64,000 bases of DNA from Geobacillus subterraneus (GTDB lineage: Bacteria > Bacillota > Bacilli > Bacillales > Anoxybacillaceae): positions 2,542,001-2,606,000 of the forward strand of contig NZ_CP014342.1 of the NCBI RefSeq assembly GCF_001618685.1, read 5' to 3'. The notes beneath the pieces are model-generated. The model was not told the DNA's origin, made no database searches, and saw nothing but the letters and a program-made list of their open reading frames with translations. Made by a program: the position numbers and the translations under genes. Below, one piece after another: positions 52,954 through 62,454 of the stretch (its first letter is position 1; every line of letters begins with the position of its first letter).

Positions 52954-55900
52954 TTTTCGTCCTTCCCTTCCGCTAATGTTTCGATCACCGCATCCTTCGT
53001 CTGCGGAGCAAGCTTCCGATATTCGTTGCTAGGCAACGCCTCATCGAATTGACATACTGGCTTAAAGGCGCAAAACTCGCACGCCGTTTTGTTTTTCAGC
53101 TTATACGGGGCGATGGATACGACACCGTCGGCGATCTGTTCGCCGATGTCGGTAAACAAGCGGCGAACATGTTGACGGAGCGCAGCAAAATCAGAGGCGC
53201 TGGCCACCGAAGAACGCGAGTGGATCGCCCCGTTTTTTGTTAGCTGAGCGGGCACAATAAGCGACCATTGCCCGTTTGCTGCTTGGCTGTCCATCAGCCG
53301 GATCGCCTCGGCATCGGCAAGCAGCAGCCCGCGCATCCGAAACGGTTCAAGCAGCTTTCTCTCCAGTTCCATTTCGTCGTCCAGCCATTGCCGTGCTTGA
53401 ATGATCGGATTGTGAATATGAAAATAAAGCACCCCGGCCGGCAACGCTGGCTTGCCGACAAGCTGTTCAGCATACGTCAGCACAATATCAAGATACGTGA
53501 ACATTTGCAGCGCTAAACCGTAATAAACTTCCGTCAAATCGAGCGTTTTGGCGCTCGATTTGTAATCGATGATGCGAAGGAGCACGCCTTGGCTGCTTTC
53601 CGCCTGATCTACGCGGTCGATCCGCCCGACAAGCTCCATCACCGTTCCATCGCGAAGCTGAAAGCGAAGCGGCGGCAAGTCGCCGCCCGGTCCGAACGCC
53701 AACTCAAATCCGACCGGGGCAAAGCCGCTCGCCCGCGCATGTTCGCTCAATACGTGCGCCGTGCGAGAGACAACGTTTTTCAGCTTCCGTTTCATATATT
53801 CATAGCGGCTCGAGCTCGATAACACTTGTTGCTGGATGAGCGGGGCGATCCGCTCGACTGCCTCATCCGACAGCCGCTCGCATTCCGATCTGGATAGCTT
53901 TTTCCAGTCAAGATGCTGTTCACGCACTCGGTCGGCAATTTGCTTGATGGCCGCATGGAACAATTGCCCGACATCCGGTGCCTCAAGGCGGAAGACGTTC
54001 CGCTCTTTCAAGCGCAGCCCGTGTGAGGCGAAATGAGCGTACGGGCATTTTTGAAACTGCTCCATGCGCGAGACGCTCGCCTGAATTTTTTTTCCGTACA
54101 GCCGCCGGCTCCATTGTTTTTTGAGCGCCGCCGCCTGATTCGTATAAAATAGCGCTGACACCGCCTGCCCTACTCGCCCCTTCCATTCCGGATGACTGAT
54201 CAGCACATTATATACATCCCACCAAAGCGGAGCGATGCTGTAATTTCGCTTCCACGCCCGCAGCTGGCTGATGAGATACGTCTGTGTCGCCCGCGGCGCG
54301 GTGACAAACGCCTCCGGCTTCTCTTCGGGGGCATCGAACGGATCATTGCCGCATAAATGAACAGATACACGTGGAAACAATTGAACGAGCTGCTTGATGA
54401 GCGGGGACGGCATGAGCGCTTTCCCCTCGCCATCGGCAAGCGGATATGTAACGTATAGCCGTCGGCTCGGACAGGCAAGAGCCAAGTAAACAAAAAACGG
54501 ATCGTAAAACAGCTGCTCCCGCCCTCCCGGCGCAAGCGTTACCCCGAGTTCGCGCAATTGCTCCCGCTCAACCTCGGCCATGAGTCCTTCTTCTTTCGCT
54601 TTAGCCGGGATGACGCCGTCATTGGCGCCGATGATAAACGCATACTTGACATCAATCAAGCGCGAACGGTCGAGCTGGGCGACGATCACTTGGTCGATCG
54701 CTGGCGGAACGAGGGCGAATTCCAGCCGGTCGAGCCCGGCTTCGATAATTTTGGCAAACTCGGCAAGCGGCAGCGGTTCCGCCCCGAGCATTTCGACGTA
54801 TTGGTCGAGCAAGTCGACGACCGCATTCCACGCTTGTTCGTGCTGGCGCGCTTCGATAAGGCGTCCGTCCGCTTCCGCCTGCGCGCTCATTTGTTCTAGT
54901 TTTTTCGGAATTTGCAACTCTTCTAAAAAGAGATATAACGCCGTGCAAAGACCGCGCCCGTCGGCAGCCCGGCGCAGACGGCGCTCAAGCCGGCGGAGCG
55001 GGGCCGCCAGCGCGTCACGCCATTCATTAAGCTTGTCCTCAAACTGCCGCTCCTCATCCGTCTGCGGCGCATTCAGCCCGTCAAGCGCCTGATAGCGCCG
55101 GTATGTCCAACGTTCACCGCTTGTCCACTTTTCGCCTTTCACCCCATAGGCGAGCACATAGTTTTCGAGCTTGTCAGCCGCCTCGCGCCACATGGCCAAG
55201 TCACCGTCAACCGGAAAGAGCAAATCCGTTTTGACAGCACGAAAAACCGCCTCATAACGCCAGCGCGTCACTACCGTCTCCAAAGCAGCGCGCACGAGTT
55301 CAATGAGCGGGTGATGATGCATCGGCTCTTTTTCATCCATAAAATACGGGATGTCAAAGTCAAAAAACACTGTTTTCACAAGGTCGCGATACGCTTCTGT
55401 CTGGCGGATGATAAGCGCAATGTCGCGATAGCGCGCCTCTTCATCGCGGACGAGGCGGATGATTTCCCGGGCGACCGCTTCGATTTCCGCGCGGCGGTTG
55501 GCTGCCTCGTAAAGGCGGACCGCATCGGTCTCCGCTTCATACGGCAACAGCGGACGGCGGTGAAACTGCGCTTCAAGATGGGCGAGCGCCCCGTCTTGAT
55601 GGCGGCGGTTTGCGGAAAGCACGACCGGCGGCTCGATCATAATATCATTGGCCAAAGCGAGCTCGCGCAACTGGCGGTACGTCTGCGCCGGCAAGTAAAA
55701 AAGATCGAGCTCATCCGGCATCCCTTCATCGTAAGGGCGGTCAGCCGTCAAGCACACGGTGACGCGCCGGCAGCGGTGAAGCAGCTGTTCAATAACCATA
55801 TATTCTTGTGGGGAAAAATGATGAAAGCCGTCGATATAAATGTCGGCGCCGTGCAAGTAGCCGGAGCGGGGGATGTGCTCGGCGAGCAGGCGCAAATAAT

Positions 55901-56471
55901 CTTCTGAGTCAAGATAATGGCCGAGAAGACTTCGTTCCAACTCCTCATAAACGAGCGCCACATCGCTTAACTTATCGGCTAGCAGCCGGCGGCCGGGCTG
56001 GCCTGATCCGCCCTCGAGCACGCCGGCATGGCGGCGGAGTTCATCCGGCGTCAAGCAATACCGCTTGCATTCTGTGATCATCTCGTGCATCTGTTCGACA
56101 AAACCGCTTTTCTCTGCCGCACGTCCAAACAGCTTCAGCTCTTGTTTGCGCTGTTCAATAATTTTTCGAATCATCATCTGCACGCCAACGTCGTGAACGT
56201 GGTAACGGTTCATGCCTCCTGTTTCTTGCAGCACGCGCCAGGCGAGACGCGGGAAGCTGAACACTTGGGCGCGGATCATCCCTTCTGTTCCGTCCGTATG
56301 TATTAGCGCGTATTCACATTGAAACGTCATTTGTTCCGGGACAAGATAGACGACCGTCCTTCCCTTTGGATCTTCCTGCAGCTGGCGGCGAATTTCTTCA
56401 AGGCAGAAAGCCGTTTTTCCACTTCCCGACCGCCCAAGCAAAAACCGCAGCGACATCGCAATCACCACCAT
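52950..56471 (-). CDS. addB: AddB, helicase-nuclease subunit B
   Basis: An 1173-residue partner of AddA. It has a Walker A motif LLGRSGSGKTAF near the N-terminus, an inactive helicase region that scans for Chi, and a C-terminal nuclease with an iron-sulfur cluster: one Cys in QFQKCPYAHF and three in ACEFCAFKPVC. The ATG used has AAGGAAATGA upstream; a second ATG five codons later (MSLRFLLGRSG) also has an acceptable site. It opens the addB-addA-sbcD-sbcC operon. A LexA-like box overlaps its promoter. Confidence 0.94.
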   Translation of the reverse strand: MVVIAMSLRFLLGRSGSGKTAFCLEEIRRQLQEDPKGRTVVYLVPEQMTFQCEYALIHTDGTEGMIRAQVFSFPRLAWRVLQETGGMNRYHVHDVGVQMMIRKIIEQRKQELKLFGRAAEKSGFVEQMHEMITECKRYCLTPDELRRHAGVLEGGSGQPGRRLLADKLSDVALVYEELERSLLGHYLDSEDYLRLLAEHIPRSGYLHGADIYIDGFHHFSPQEYMVIEQLLHRCRRVTVCLTADRPYDEGMPDELDLFYLPAQTYRQLRELALANDIMIEPPVVLSANRRHQDGALAHLEAQFHRRPLLPYEAETDAVRLYEAANRRAEIEAVAREIIRLVRDEEARYRDIALIIRQTEAYRDLVKTVFFDFDIPYFMDEKEPMHHHPLIELVRAALETVVTRWRYEAVFRAVKTDLLFPVDGDLAMWREAADKLENYVLAYGVKGEKWTSGERWTYRRYQALDGLNAPQTDEERQFEDKLNEWRDALAAPLRRLERRLRRAADGRGLCTALYLFLEELQIPKKLEQMSAQAEADGRLIEARQHEQAWNAVVDLLDQYVEMLGAEPLPLAEFAKIIEAGLDRLEFALVPPAIDQVIVAQLDRSRLIDVKYAFIIGANDGVIPAKAKEEGLMAEVEREQLRELGVTLAPGGREQLFYDPFFVYLALACPSRRLYVTYPLADGEGKALMPSPLIKQLVQLFPRVSVHLCGNDPFDAPEEKPEAFVTAPRATQTYLISQLRAWKRNYSIAPLWWDVYNVLISHPEWKGRVGQAVSALFYTNQAAALKKQWSRRLYGKKIQASVSRMEQFQKCPYAHFASHGLRLKERNVFRLEAPDVGQLFHAAIKQIADRVREQHLDWKKLSRSECERLSDEAVERIAPLIQQQVLSSSSRYEYMKRKLKNVVSRTAHVLSEHARASGFAPVGFELAFGPGGDLPPLRFQLRDGTVMELVGRIDRVDQAESSQGVLLRIIDYKSSAKTLDLTEVYYGLALQMFTYLDIVLTYAEQLVGKPALPAGVLYFHIHNPIIQARQWLDDEMELERKLLEPFRMRGLLLADAEAIRLMDSQAANGQWSLIVPAQLTKNGAIHSRSSVASASDFAALRQHVRRLFTDIGEQIADGVVSIAPYKLKNKTACEFCAFKPVCQFDEALPSNEYRKLAPQTKDAVIETLAEGKDEK

Positions 56472-56493
56472 TCATTTCCTTCATATTTATTCC

Positions 56494-56522
56494 ATTTTAG
56501 CACAAACGTTCGTATTTGACGA
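56494..56522 (-). promoter_or_regulatory. addB promoter with a LexA-like box
   Basis: On the minus strand TCGTCA and TAAAAT are 17 bases apart. Between them GAACGTTTGTGC (56500-56511) matches the Gram-positive SOS box GAAC-N4-GTTC with one mismatch (GTGC for GTTC), directly before the -10. Confidence 0.45.
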
Positions 56523-56563
56523 GTGATTTCCACCCCGCTCATCTATTACAACAATGAAACAGC

Positions 56564-56667
56564 AAAAAAAGATCCCAAGGCAACTCCGCCCTCCCCCTCG
56601 TTGCCAACCGCAAGCTCCGGACGGCAAATTTCTGCAAAGAAAAAAGCTTTCCTCTCACCGGCTTTTG
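56564..56667 (-). terminator. terminator region of the signal peptidase gene
   Basis: Two hairpins lie in this part of the 234-bp gap: AAAAAGC/GCTTTT at 56641-56666 and GGCAAC/GTTGCC at 56579-56605, the latter followed on the minus strand by TTGGGATCTTTTTTT. The remaining gap up to addB holds no gene. Confidence 0.5.
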
Positions 56668-56705
56668 AGCACGAAAATGCTACCGTGCCAAAGTAAGCCG
56701 TTGCC

Positions 56706-57260
56706 CTAGAAGCGGAAAGCAAACTGTCCAAACGGCCAATAACGGAGGTCGACCTTACCGACGACTTGGCTGATTTTGACAAAGCCGAAATGGCGGCTGT
56801 CCCAGCTGCCGAGCCGATTGTCGCCGAGGACGAAAATGCAGCCGGCCGGCACCCGTTTTTCCCCAGTTACCTCTTCAAGGGTAAAATCGCCCGTCAGCTT
56901 GCCGCTGATCAATGTTTGCTTATACGGCCGCAAATACGGTTCCTCCACTTGTTTTCCATTGATATACAATATATCGTTTTTATATTCAATTCGATCCCCT
57001 GGCAGCCCGATCACCCGTTTTACATAATCTTTCTTTTGGTTGGCATGAAAAACGACAATGTCGAATCGGTGGATCGACCCGATTTCGTAACGCAGCTTAT
57101 TGACAATGAGCAAATTGCCGCTTTGCAGCGTCGGCATCATCGATTTTCCCTCTACCATATAGCTGCTGAAAACAAAAAAACGGAGCGCAGCGATGAAGCA
57201 AATGGCGGCCAGCCATGGCCAGCGCTGCCTTCGTTTTTCCTTTTTCTTTTCTTTCGTCAC
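56706..57260 (-). CDS. sipV: type I signal peptidase, SipV type
   Basis: A 184-residue membrane peptidase that removes signal peptides on the outer membrane face. It starts at GTG, overlapping the previous stop as GTGA, after AGGGGGG; a longer frame upstream is shadowed by the preceding gene. One N-terminal transmembrane helix (WLAAICFIAALRFFVFSSY) is followed by the catalytic Ser40 in VEGKSMMPTL and Lys81 in DYVKRVIGLPGD, with FVLGDNRLGSWDSRHFGFV near the end. In B. subtilis sipV also follows the TVP38-family gene yhjE. Confidence 0.92.
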   Translation of the reverse strand: MTKEKKKEKRRQRWPWLAAICFIAALRFFVFSSYMVEGKSMMPTLQSGNLLIVNKLRYEIGSIHRFDIVVFHANQKKDYVKRVIGLPGDRIEYKNDILYINGKQVEEPYLRPYKQTLISGKLTGDFTLEEVTGEKRVPAGCIFVLGDNRLGSWDSRHFGFVKISQVVGKVDLRYWPFGQFAFRF

Positions 57261-57880
57261 TCCCCGCCCCCCTCGCTGCTTTGTTTTTCCGTCAGCGAAA
57301 ATCTCGCCTCTACCCGTTTTCCTGCGTACCAAAGCAACAAGACGACCGCGGCAATGCCAGCCGTGCGCAACGGCTGCCGAACGAGCGCCACGATGTCATA
57401 GCCGATAAAACTGATTGTAAAAATCATGATCATCTTTCCGAGCAACACCGCGAGCACAAACTGCTGGCGGCTGATGCCCGACAGCCCGGCGACAATATTG
57501 ACGAGCGCCGATGGGGTGAAAGGGAAACAATAAAGCAAAAACAGCGGGCCAAATCCGTGCCGTTCGATCCAGTGCATGAACCGGCGGACTTTTTGGTGGC
57601 GGCGGACAAAACGAAAGAAACGCTGCTGGCCGATTCTTCGCGTCAGCCAAAACACGATGAGCGAACCGAGCGAGGCGCCGAGCCATGAAATGAAAAACCC
57701 TTTCCACAATCCGAATGCAGCGGCGTTCGCCATCACAAAAACGACCATCGGCAAAATCGGAAAAAACGACTCGAGCAGCGTCGCGGCAATGCCGGGAAAC
57801 ACGCCAAATGAGCGGTAATGTTCAAGCAAGGAAAGCACGTGATCGAGCGTGAACCATTGTTTGAGCGTTTCCATATTCAT
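57257..57880 (-). CDS. TVP38/TMEM64 (VTT domain) membrane protein, YhjE type
   Basis: A 207-residue protein with about five membrane segments. The family glycine-rich region reads LFLLYCFPFTPSALVNIVAG and the N-terminal reentrant part FFPILPMVVFVMANAAAFG. VTT/DedA-like proteins are involved in lipid scrambling or transport. The start MNMETLKQWF is chosen from GGAG eight bases upstream. It is translationally coupled to sipV. Confidence 0.85.
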   Translation of the reverse strand: MNMETLKQWFTLDHVLSLLEHYRSFGVFPGIAATLLESFFPILPMVVFVMANAAAFGLWKGFFISWLGASLGSLIVFWLTRRIGQQRFFRFVRRHQKVRRFMHWIERHGFGPLFLLYCFPFTPSALVNIVAGLSGISRQQFVLAVLLGKMIMIFTISFIGYDIVALVRQPLRTAGIAAVVLLLWYAGKRVEARFSLTEKQSSEGGGE

Positions 57881-57971
57881 GCATCTTTCTCCATTCAAAT
57901 GCCGTTTATACTTTTATTTTACACGCCCGGCCGTGCCATTTGAACTCTTCTTTGTGAAAACCCATTTTTTA

Positions 57972-58517
57972 TCATTCATGCTCTGTCACATCTTTTTCCT
58001 GCTGCATGCGGAATAGGTATTGGAGTTTGCGTTCTCTCGCCTCCATTCGATCCGCCAATTTCGTCCGCAGTTGGGCTGTTCGATATAATTGATTGACAAA
58101 GGATTTATAGGAAACATCGAGGGATACGCTTTTTCCATTGCGGAAATAGACGACGGTTCGCTCATATTTGGCAGGTTCATACTGATAGACGTGCATATGG
58201 GACAGCCAAACGCAGCCGGAATCTCTTGGGGAAGAAGTCGGGAAGACGTAAATTCCATTGGCCGGTTCGATGGCAATCGGCGCTTTGTGGGTGATGCCGA
58301 TCAACGCCTTTGTTCCTTCTTTTCTGCCTTGGAAGCTGCAGCCGTAATAGTCGCAGCTATGTTTAATGATATCGGTTGGCGTTTTTTTGACAATATATTC
58401 GCCGTCTTCCTCAATGACCTTTGCATAGACATCACTGTTCAACAGGTACGGGAGAATCGCCATAGTATAACGGCTCACGACGAAATGTTTCAACACGATA
58501 AACTCATTCACTTTCAT
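57972..58517 (-). CDS. comK: competence transcription factor ComK
   Basis: A 181-residue regulator, slightly shorter than B. subtilis ComK (192). Typical segments are ILPYLLNSDVYAKVIEEDGE, the Cys-containing SCDYYGCSFQGRKEGTKALI, and YVFPTSSPRDSGCVWLSHMH. ComK activates late competence genes for DNA uptake by binding AT-boxes. The frame is intact, so competence may be possible. The upstream DNA is AT-rich (58570-58600) but I find no clear pair of AAAA-N5-TTTT boxes. Confidence 0.95.
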   Translation of the reverse strand: MKVNEFIVLKHFVVSRYTMAILPYLLNSDVYAKVIEEDGEYIVKKTPTDIIKHSCDYYGCSFQGRKEGTKALIGITHKAPIAIEPANGIYVFPTSSPRDSGCVWLSHMHVYQYEPAKYERTVVYFRNGKSVSLDVSYKSFVNQLYRTAQLRTKLADRMEARERKLQYLFRMQQEKDVTEHE

Positions 58518-58625
58518 CGGTTCATCCCCTTCCTATCAACTGGATCACTATTCCTATCATACCACTAGAAGTTATATTTTTCTATATTTTGAAAAAGATT
58601 AGTGGGCTTTTTAGCACAAAAAAAT

Positions 58626-58645
58626 CCCATGACAATCGTCATGGG
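58626..58645 (-). terminator. terminator of the YhzC-like gene
   Basis: CCCATGAC pairs with GTCATGGG around AATC; on the minus strand a run of seven T follows. Confidence 0.75.
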
Positions 58646-58649
58646 GGTG

Positions 58650-58844
58650 TTATGAGTTTTCAAATGTTTGGCCGATCTCCTTGGCCGCTAAATATTCATT
58701 GGCCTGCTCAAGCGCGGTATGTTCACCGACCGAATTGCCCGCATACGTTTCTTCATTCATCCACCATTGCTCAAAGTGGAGGTCTGTGCTGACGCGAAAT
58801 TCAGCGGGCATCAACTCCGGCAGATCGTCGTTTCTCTTTTCCAT
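58650..58844 (-). CDS. small YhzC-like protein
   Basis: A 64-residue acidic protein, MEKRNDDLPELMPAEFRVST ending in NEYLAAKEIGQTFENS. It has no membrane segment or catalytic motif. In B. subtilis the small gene yhzC sits beside comK, so orthology is inferred from place and size. GGAGGCGATGGG precedes the ATG and a terminator follows, so it is a real monocistronic gene. Function unknown. Confidence 0.65.
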   Translation of the reverse strand: MEKRNDDLPELMPAEFRVSTDLHFEQWWMNEETYAGNSVGEHTALEQANEYLAAKEIGQTFENS

Positions 58845-58903
58845 CCCATCGCCTCCCTACGCCTATAGGATGCGCCATCTTTTTCCTTTTATACATAAAA
58901 AAA

Positions 58904-58926
58904 AAAGCCCGGGGAGGCCAGGCTTT
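58904..58926 (-). terminator. terminator of aceA
   Basis: On the minus strand AAAGCC pairs with GGGCTTT and is followed by a long T-run. Confidence 0.75.
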
Positions 58927-58951
58927 CATTTGCGTCCGCTGTTATTTCATA

Positions 58952-60238
58952 TTAAGCAGTTGTAAACTGCTCCTCTTCGGTTGATCCTTTTAAGGCGACG
59001 GTGGACGATTGGCCGCCAGAGATCACTTGGGCGACCTCATCGAAGTAGCCGGTACCGACTTCGCGCTGATGGCGCGTGGCTGTGTAGCCGTACTTTTCGG
59101 CGGCAAATTCAGCTTGCTGCAGTTCAGCGTATGCCGCCATGCCTCTCTCTTTGTAGCCGCGCGCCAACTCAAACATGCTGTAGTTGAGCGCATGGAAGCC
59201 GGCGAGAGTGACGAATTGGAACTTGTATCCCATTTTACCGAGCTCTTGCTGGAATTTGGCGATTGTCTCGTCGTCCAGTTTTTTCTTCCAGTTAAACGAC
59301 GGCGAACAGTTGTACGCAAGCAGCTTGCCTGGAAATTGCTCGTGAATCGCTTCCGCGAACCGGCGTGCTTCCTCCAAATTCGGTTCGCTCGTTTCGCACC
59401 AAATAAGGTCGGCATACGGCGCGTAGGCAAGCCCACGAGCGATCGCCTGGTCGAGACCTGCCCGCGTGCGATAAAACCCTTCCGACGTCCGTTCGCCGGT
59501 AATAAACTGTTGATCGCGCGGGTCAATGTCGCTTGTGATCAAGTCAGCAGCATTGGCATCGGTGCGGGCAATGAGCACCGTCGGGACACCCATGACGTCA
59601 GCGGCAAGCCGCGCGGCGATCAAGTTGCGCACCGCCGTTTGCGTCGGCAAGAGCACTTTGCCGCCTAAATGGCCGCATTTTTTCTCTGACGACAGCTGAT
59701 CTTCGAAATGGACGCCAGCCGCTCCCGCTTCAATCATCGCTTTCATGAGCTCAAACACGTTCAGCTGGCCGCCGAATCCAGCCTCCGCATCAGCAACGAT
59801 CGGCACAAAATAGTCGACATCGCCGCTGCCCTCTAAATATTGGATTTGATCTGCGCGTTGCAACGCCTGGTTAATGCGTTTGACAACATGTGGAACGCTG
59901 TTGGACGGATACAAGCTTTGGTCCGGATACATGTGCCCCGCGAGGTTGGCGTCGGCCGCCACCTGCCAGCCGCTTAAATAAATGGCTTTCAGCCCTGCTT
60001 TCACTTGTTGCACCGCTTGATTTCCAGTCAGCGCACCGAGTGCATGAACGTAATCTTCCGTATTTAACAGCTGCCATAACTTCTCGGCTCCGCGCCGAGC
60101 GAGCGTATGCTCAATATCAAGCGAGCCGCGCAGTTTAATGACATCTTCAGCGCTGTACGGGCGGGTAACGCCTTTCCAACGCTCTTCATTTTTCCAGCTT
60201 TCCTCTAATTGTCGGACACGTTCAGCAAATGACGCCAT
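58952..60238 (-). CDS. aceA: isocitrate lyase
   Basis: A 428-residue glyoxylate-cycle enzyme splitting isocitrate into succinate and glyoxylate, needed for growth on acetate or fatty acids. The active-site motif [13 protein letters not shown] carries the catalytic Cys188; [15 protein letters not shown] binds the metal and [12 protein letters not shown] follows. The start [15 protein letters not shown] has GGAAGG four bases upstream; a start five codons earlier is less likely. No malate synthase gene is adjacent. Confidence 0.95.
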   Translation of the reverse strand: MASFAERVRQLEESWKNEERWKGVTRPYSAEDVIKLRGSLDIEHTLARRGAEKLWQLLNTEDYVHALGALTGNQAVQQVKAGLKAIYLSGWQVAADANLAGHMYPDQSLYPSNSVPHVVKRINQALQRADQIQYLEGSGDVDYFVPIVADAEAGFGGQLNVFELMKAMIEAGAAGVHFEDQLSSEKKCGHLGGKVLLPTQTAVRNLIAARLAADVMGVPTVLIARTDANAADLITSDIDPRDQQFITGERTSEGFYRTRAGLDQAIARGLAYAPYADLIWCETSEPNLEEARRFAEAIHEQFPGKLLAYNCSPSFNWKKKLDDETIAKFQQELGKMGYKFQFVTLAGFHALNYSMFELARGYKERGMAAYAELQQAEFAAEKYGYTATRHQREVGTGYFDEVAQVISGGQSSTVALKGSTEEEQFTTA

Positions 60239-60425
60239 TTTTCCTTCCCCCATCTCTTGTTATATTACATTATTTTTGTTTACGGTTTTATTATATAACA
60301 GACAAGAAAAAATGCAAGCCTTTTTTTGAAACTTTTCTCAATTAAGAAAATGGACGCATAACGTTCATAAAAACGGCATTTTTTCTGTCCATCATTTTGG
60401 TATGATCAATAGTAGAGGAGTGATG

Positions 60426-61022
60426 ATGATGAAAAAATGGTATATGATCGCCGCATCGCTTGTGCTCGTTGGCATCGGTGCCGGCATCTTTTACTTCGCC
60501 GTCTACAAGCCGTCTGCTATGCGTCTGCCGGATGACGTGACGATGGAAACAGCGTGGGGAGCTCCTTATTCCTTTGACGACTTGCCGCCAAAAGTTCGAC
60601 TCGTCGAATTCATCTATACGAACTGCCCGGATATTTGCCCAAATACGACGATGCAGATGGCAAAGCTGCGCGACCGGCTGCAAAAAGCCGGAGTGTTCGG
60701 GCGCGATGTGGAATTCGTCACGATCACTATTGACCCCGCGCGCGACACGAAAGAAAAACTGCAAACATACGCAAATACGTTTGGGGTGACTGGCGATGGG
60801 CAAGGATGGGTGTTTTTGCGCGGCAGCGAAGTAGCGACAAAAGCGACGGCAGACGCTTTCAACTTCCAATACCGTGACCCGGGAAACGGCATGATTGTGC
60901 ATACGTCGCTCGCTTACTTGCTCAATCGGGACGGACGGGTCATCGAACAGATCGACATGGGGGGAGCGTCACGATTTCGTGTTGATGAAGTATACAAAAC
61001 GATTATGGATGAATTGTCGTGA
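60426..61022 (+). CDS. SCO1/SenC-family copper chaperone
   Basis: A membrane-anchored thioredoxin-fold protein of 198 residues that delivers copper to the CuA site of cytochrome c oxidase. An N-terminal helix (YMIAASLVLVGIGAGIFYF) anchors it outside. The copper ligands are the Cys pair in YTNCPDICPNTT (Cys67, Cys71) and the His in MIVHTSLAYLL. Three successive ATG codons follow GAGGAG, so the start is uncertain by three residues. No lipobox Cys is present, unlike B. subtilis YpmQ. Confidence 0.9.
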   Translation: MMKKWYMIAASLVLVGIGAGIFYFAVYKPSAMRLPDDVTMETAWGAPYSFDDLPPKVRLVEFIYTNCPDICPNTTMQMAKLRDRLQKAGVFGRDVEFVTITIDPARDTKEKLQTYANTFGVTGDGQGWVFLRGSEVATKATADAFNFQYRDPGNGMIVHTSLAYLLNRDGRVIEQIDMGGASRFRVDEVYKTIMDELS

Positions 61023-61057
61023 TGATTTGGTAATAGGTGTAACGTGCGGAAAGAAAA

Positions 61058-61084
61058 AAGAGGGCATTGTCTGCCCTTTTTTTC
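61058..61084 (+). terminator. terminator of the SCO gene
   Basis: AGGGC pairs with GCCCT around ATTGTCT, followed by a run of T. Confidence 0.75.
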
Positions 61085-61101
61085 ATTGACTGCCGAACCT
61101 T

Positions 61102-61407
61102 TTACATCAGCATCGAATAGCAACTAAGCACCACAACCGCAGCAAGCACGACAACAATAACATTCGCACCGAGCCAGGCGGCAGTCACCGCCGCCGCAAA
61201 ACCGATCACCCCAAAGAGAATGTCGTCTTGAATGAAAAAAATATCAGGGATAATCAGCGCGCCAAGTGCAGCATACGGCACATTTTTCAGCACCCCTTGC
61301 CAAAACGGCGGCAGCTGGACGCGCCCAAGCAGCACGAGCGGCAACATGCGCGGCAAATACGTGACGATCCCCATGCCGAGAATCATCCAAACGATCGCGT
61401 TATTCAT
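61102..61407 (-). CDS. azlD: branched-chain amino acid exporter small subunit AzlD
   Basis: A 101-residue protein with three to four membrane helices, MNNAIVWMILGMGIVTYLPR then MLPLVLLGRVQLPPFWQGVL, typical of AzlD. The ATG used has GGGGGAG seven bases upstream and overlaps the azlC end by eight bases. With AzlC it exports branched-chain amino acids and analogues such as azaleucine. Confidence 0.88.
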   Translation of the reverse strand: MNNAIVWMILGMGIVTYLPRMLPLVLLGRVQLPPFWQGVLKNVPYAALGALIIPDIFFIQDDILFGVIGFAAAVTAAWLGANVIVVVLAAVVVLSCYSMLM

Positions 61408-62116
61408 CCTCATTCTCCCCCTTCTTCGCCAGCCACTGGACGACGACTGCCGAAAGAAGCGTCGCCAGCACGATCGACCAGCCTTTAGACAGATGAAAGA
61501 CAAGCGTGCCGAGCGAGTTGAACACGGCAGCTAACCCTGCCAGCCATACCGTTTTCCGCTGCTTTTTCAGCGCTGGGACGAGCAAGCCGATAAACATGGC
61601 GTACAAAGCGACCGACATGCTCTCTTGTAAGCTTTCCGGCAAGCTTGCCCCGACAGCATAACCGATGCCGGAATTGACGACCCAGCTGCCGTACGCCATC
61701 ATGATCAGCCCAAACATATACGAAGCGCTAACCGTCCCCTCTTTCATGGCCGCAACGGAAAACGTTTCATCCGTAATGCCAAACGCATACAGCGCCTTTT
61801 TCCAAAGCGCATCCGCCTCCGCTTTTTCGTTGAGCGAAGCGGACATTAAAAAATGGCGAATGTTTAAAATAAATGTCGTTAAAATGATTTCAAATATACC
61901 GGTACCGACGGAAAGCAAGCTGAGCGCAATATATTGCGAGGCGCCGGCAAAAACGACGACGCTCATCAGCACCGTTTCTGCAAGCGTCAGCCCGGTCGTC
62001 TTAGCGAGCAGGCCAAATGTCAGCGCGATCGGCATATAACCGATGGCGATCGCCACCCCCGCCTGCACTCCTTGGCGAAACGGCGCCATTTTACCAGCCG
62101 TCCATGTTGTTTCCAT
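61400..62116 (-). CDS. azlC: branched-chain amino acid exporter large subunit AzlC
   Basis: A 238-residue membrane protein; family motifs are FRQGVQAGVAIAIGYMPIAL at the start, VVFAGASQYIALSLL and LNIRHFLMSASL. The start METTWTAGKM is chosen over a GTG seven codons upstream because GGGGG lies before it, but both are possible. It forms a two-gene operon with azlD. Confidence 0.88.
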   Translation of the reverse strand: METTWTAGKMAPFRQGVQAGVAIAIGYMPIALTFGLLAKTTGLTLAETVLMSVVVFAGASQYIALSLLSVGTGIFEIILTTFILNIRHFLMSASLNEKAEADALWKKALYAFGITDETFSVAAMKEGTVSASYMFGLIMMAYGSWVVNSGIGYAVGASLPESLQESMSVALYAMFIGLLVPALKKQRKTVWLAGLAAVFNSLGTLVFHLSKGWSIVLATLLSAVVVQWLAKKGENEDE

Positions 62117-62454
62117 CCATCCATTCCCCCGTTTCACTAGTTTGATATGTTTATTGTCTAAAAATCGCTGTCATTTCGCAACCCGAACATAGGTCAGTTC
62201 TTTTATCCTCTTAACTAGGAGGCTAGCGAAAACAACGGATTCGCTTAATTTGCAGGAGATGGAAAGGAATAACGTTACAGCGGCGCAAAACTTCTCAATT
62301 TAAAAACTGCTCCGTGAAAGCGGCCTCTCCTTTTCAATGCCCGGCCTTCTAGGAAGCTCCCGCTTTGGCACAAAGCGGGAGTAGGGGAGAAAATCAATCT
62401 ATGATATAATCGAATTGGTTCATTATTTGCGCAATTGAAAAGGAGTGCACTATC
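62117..62454. other. divergent intergenic region azlC / dat
   Basis: It holds a perfect 11-bp hairpin CTCCCGCTTTG/CAAAGCGGGAG with a three-base loop at 62357-62381 and a TATAAT box at 62405-62410 that probably serves dat, with no good -35. I looked for T-box features (the GGTGG element and specifier stem) and found none. No gene is supported. Confidence 0.5.

Noticed and set aside
58518-58625. ComK autoregulatory boxes upstream of comK
   Set aside because: The DNA is AT-rich but no AAAA-N5-TTTT pair with the required spacing can be read.
62117-62454. T-box riboswitch before dat
   Set aside because: No specifier stem, GGTGG box or terminator with T-run is present, only one short perfect hairpin.
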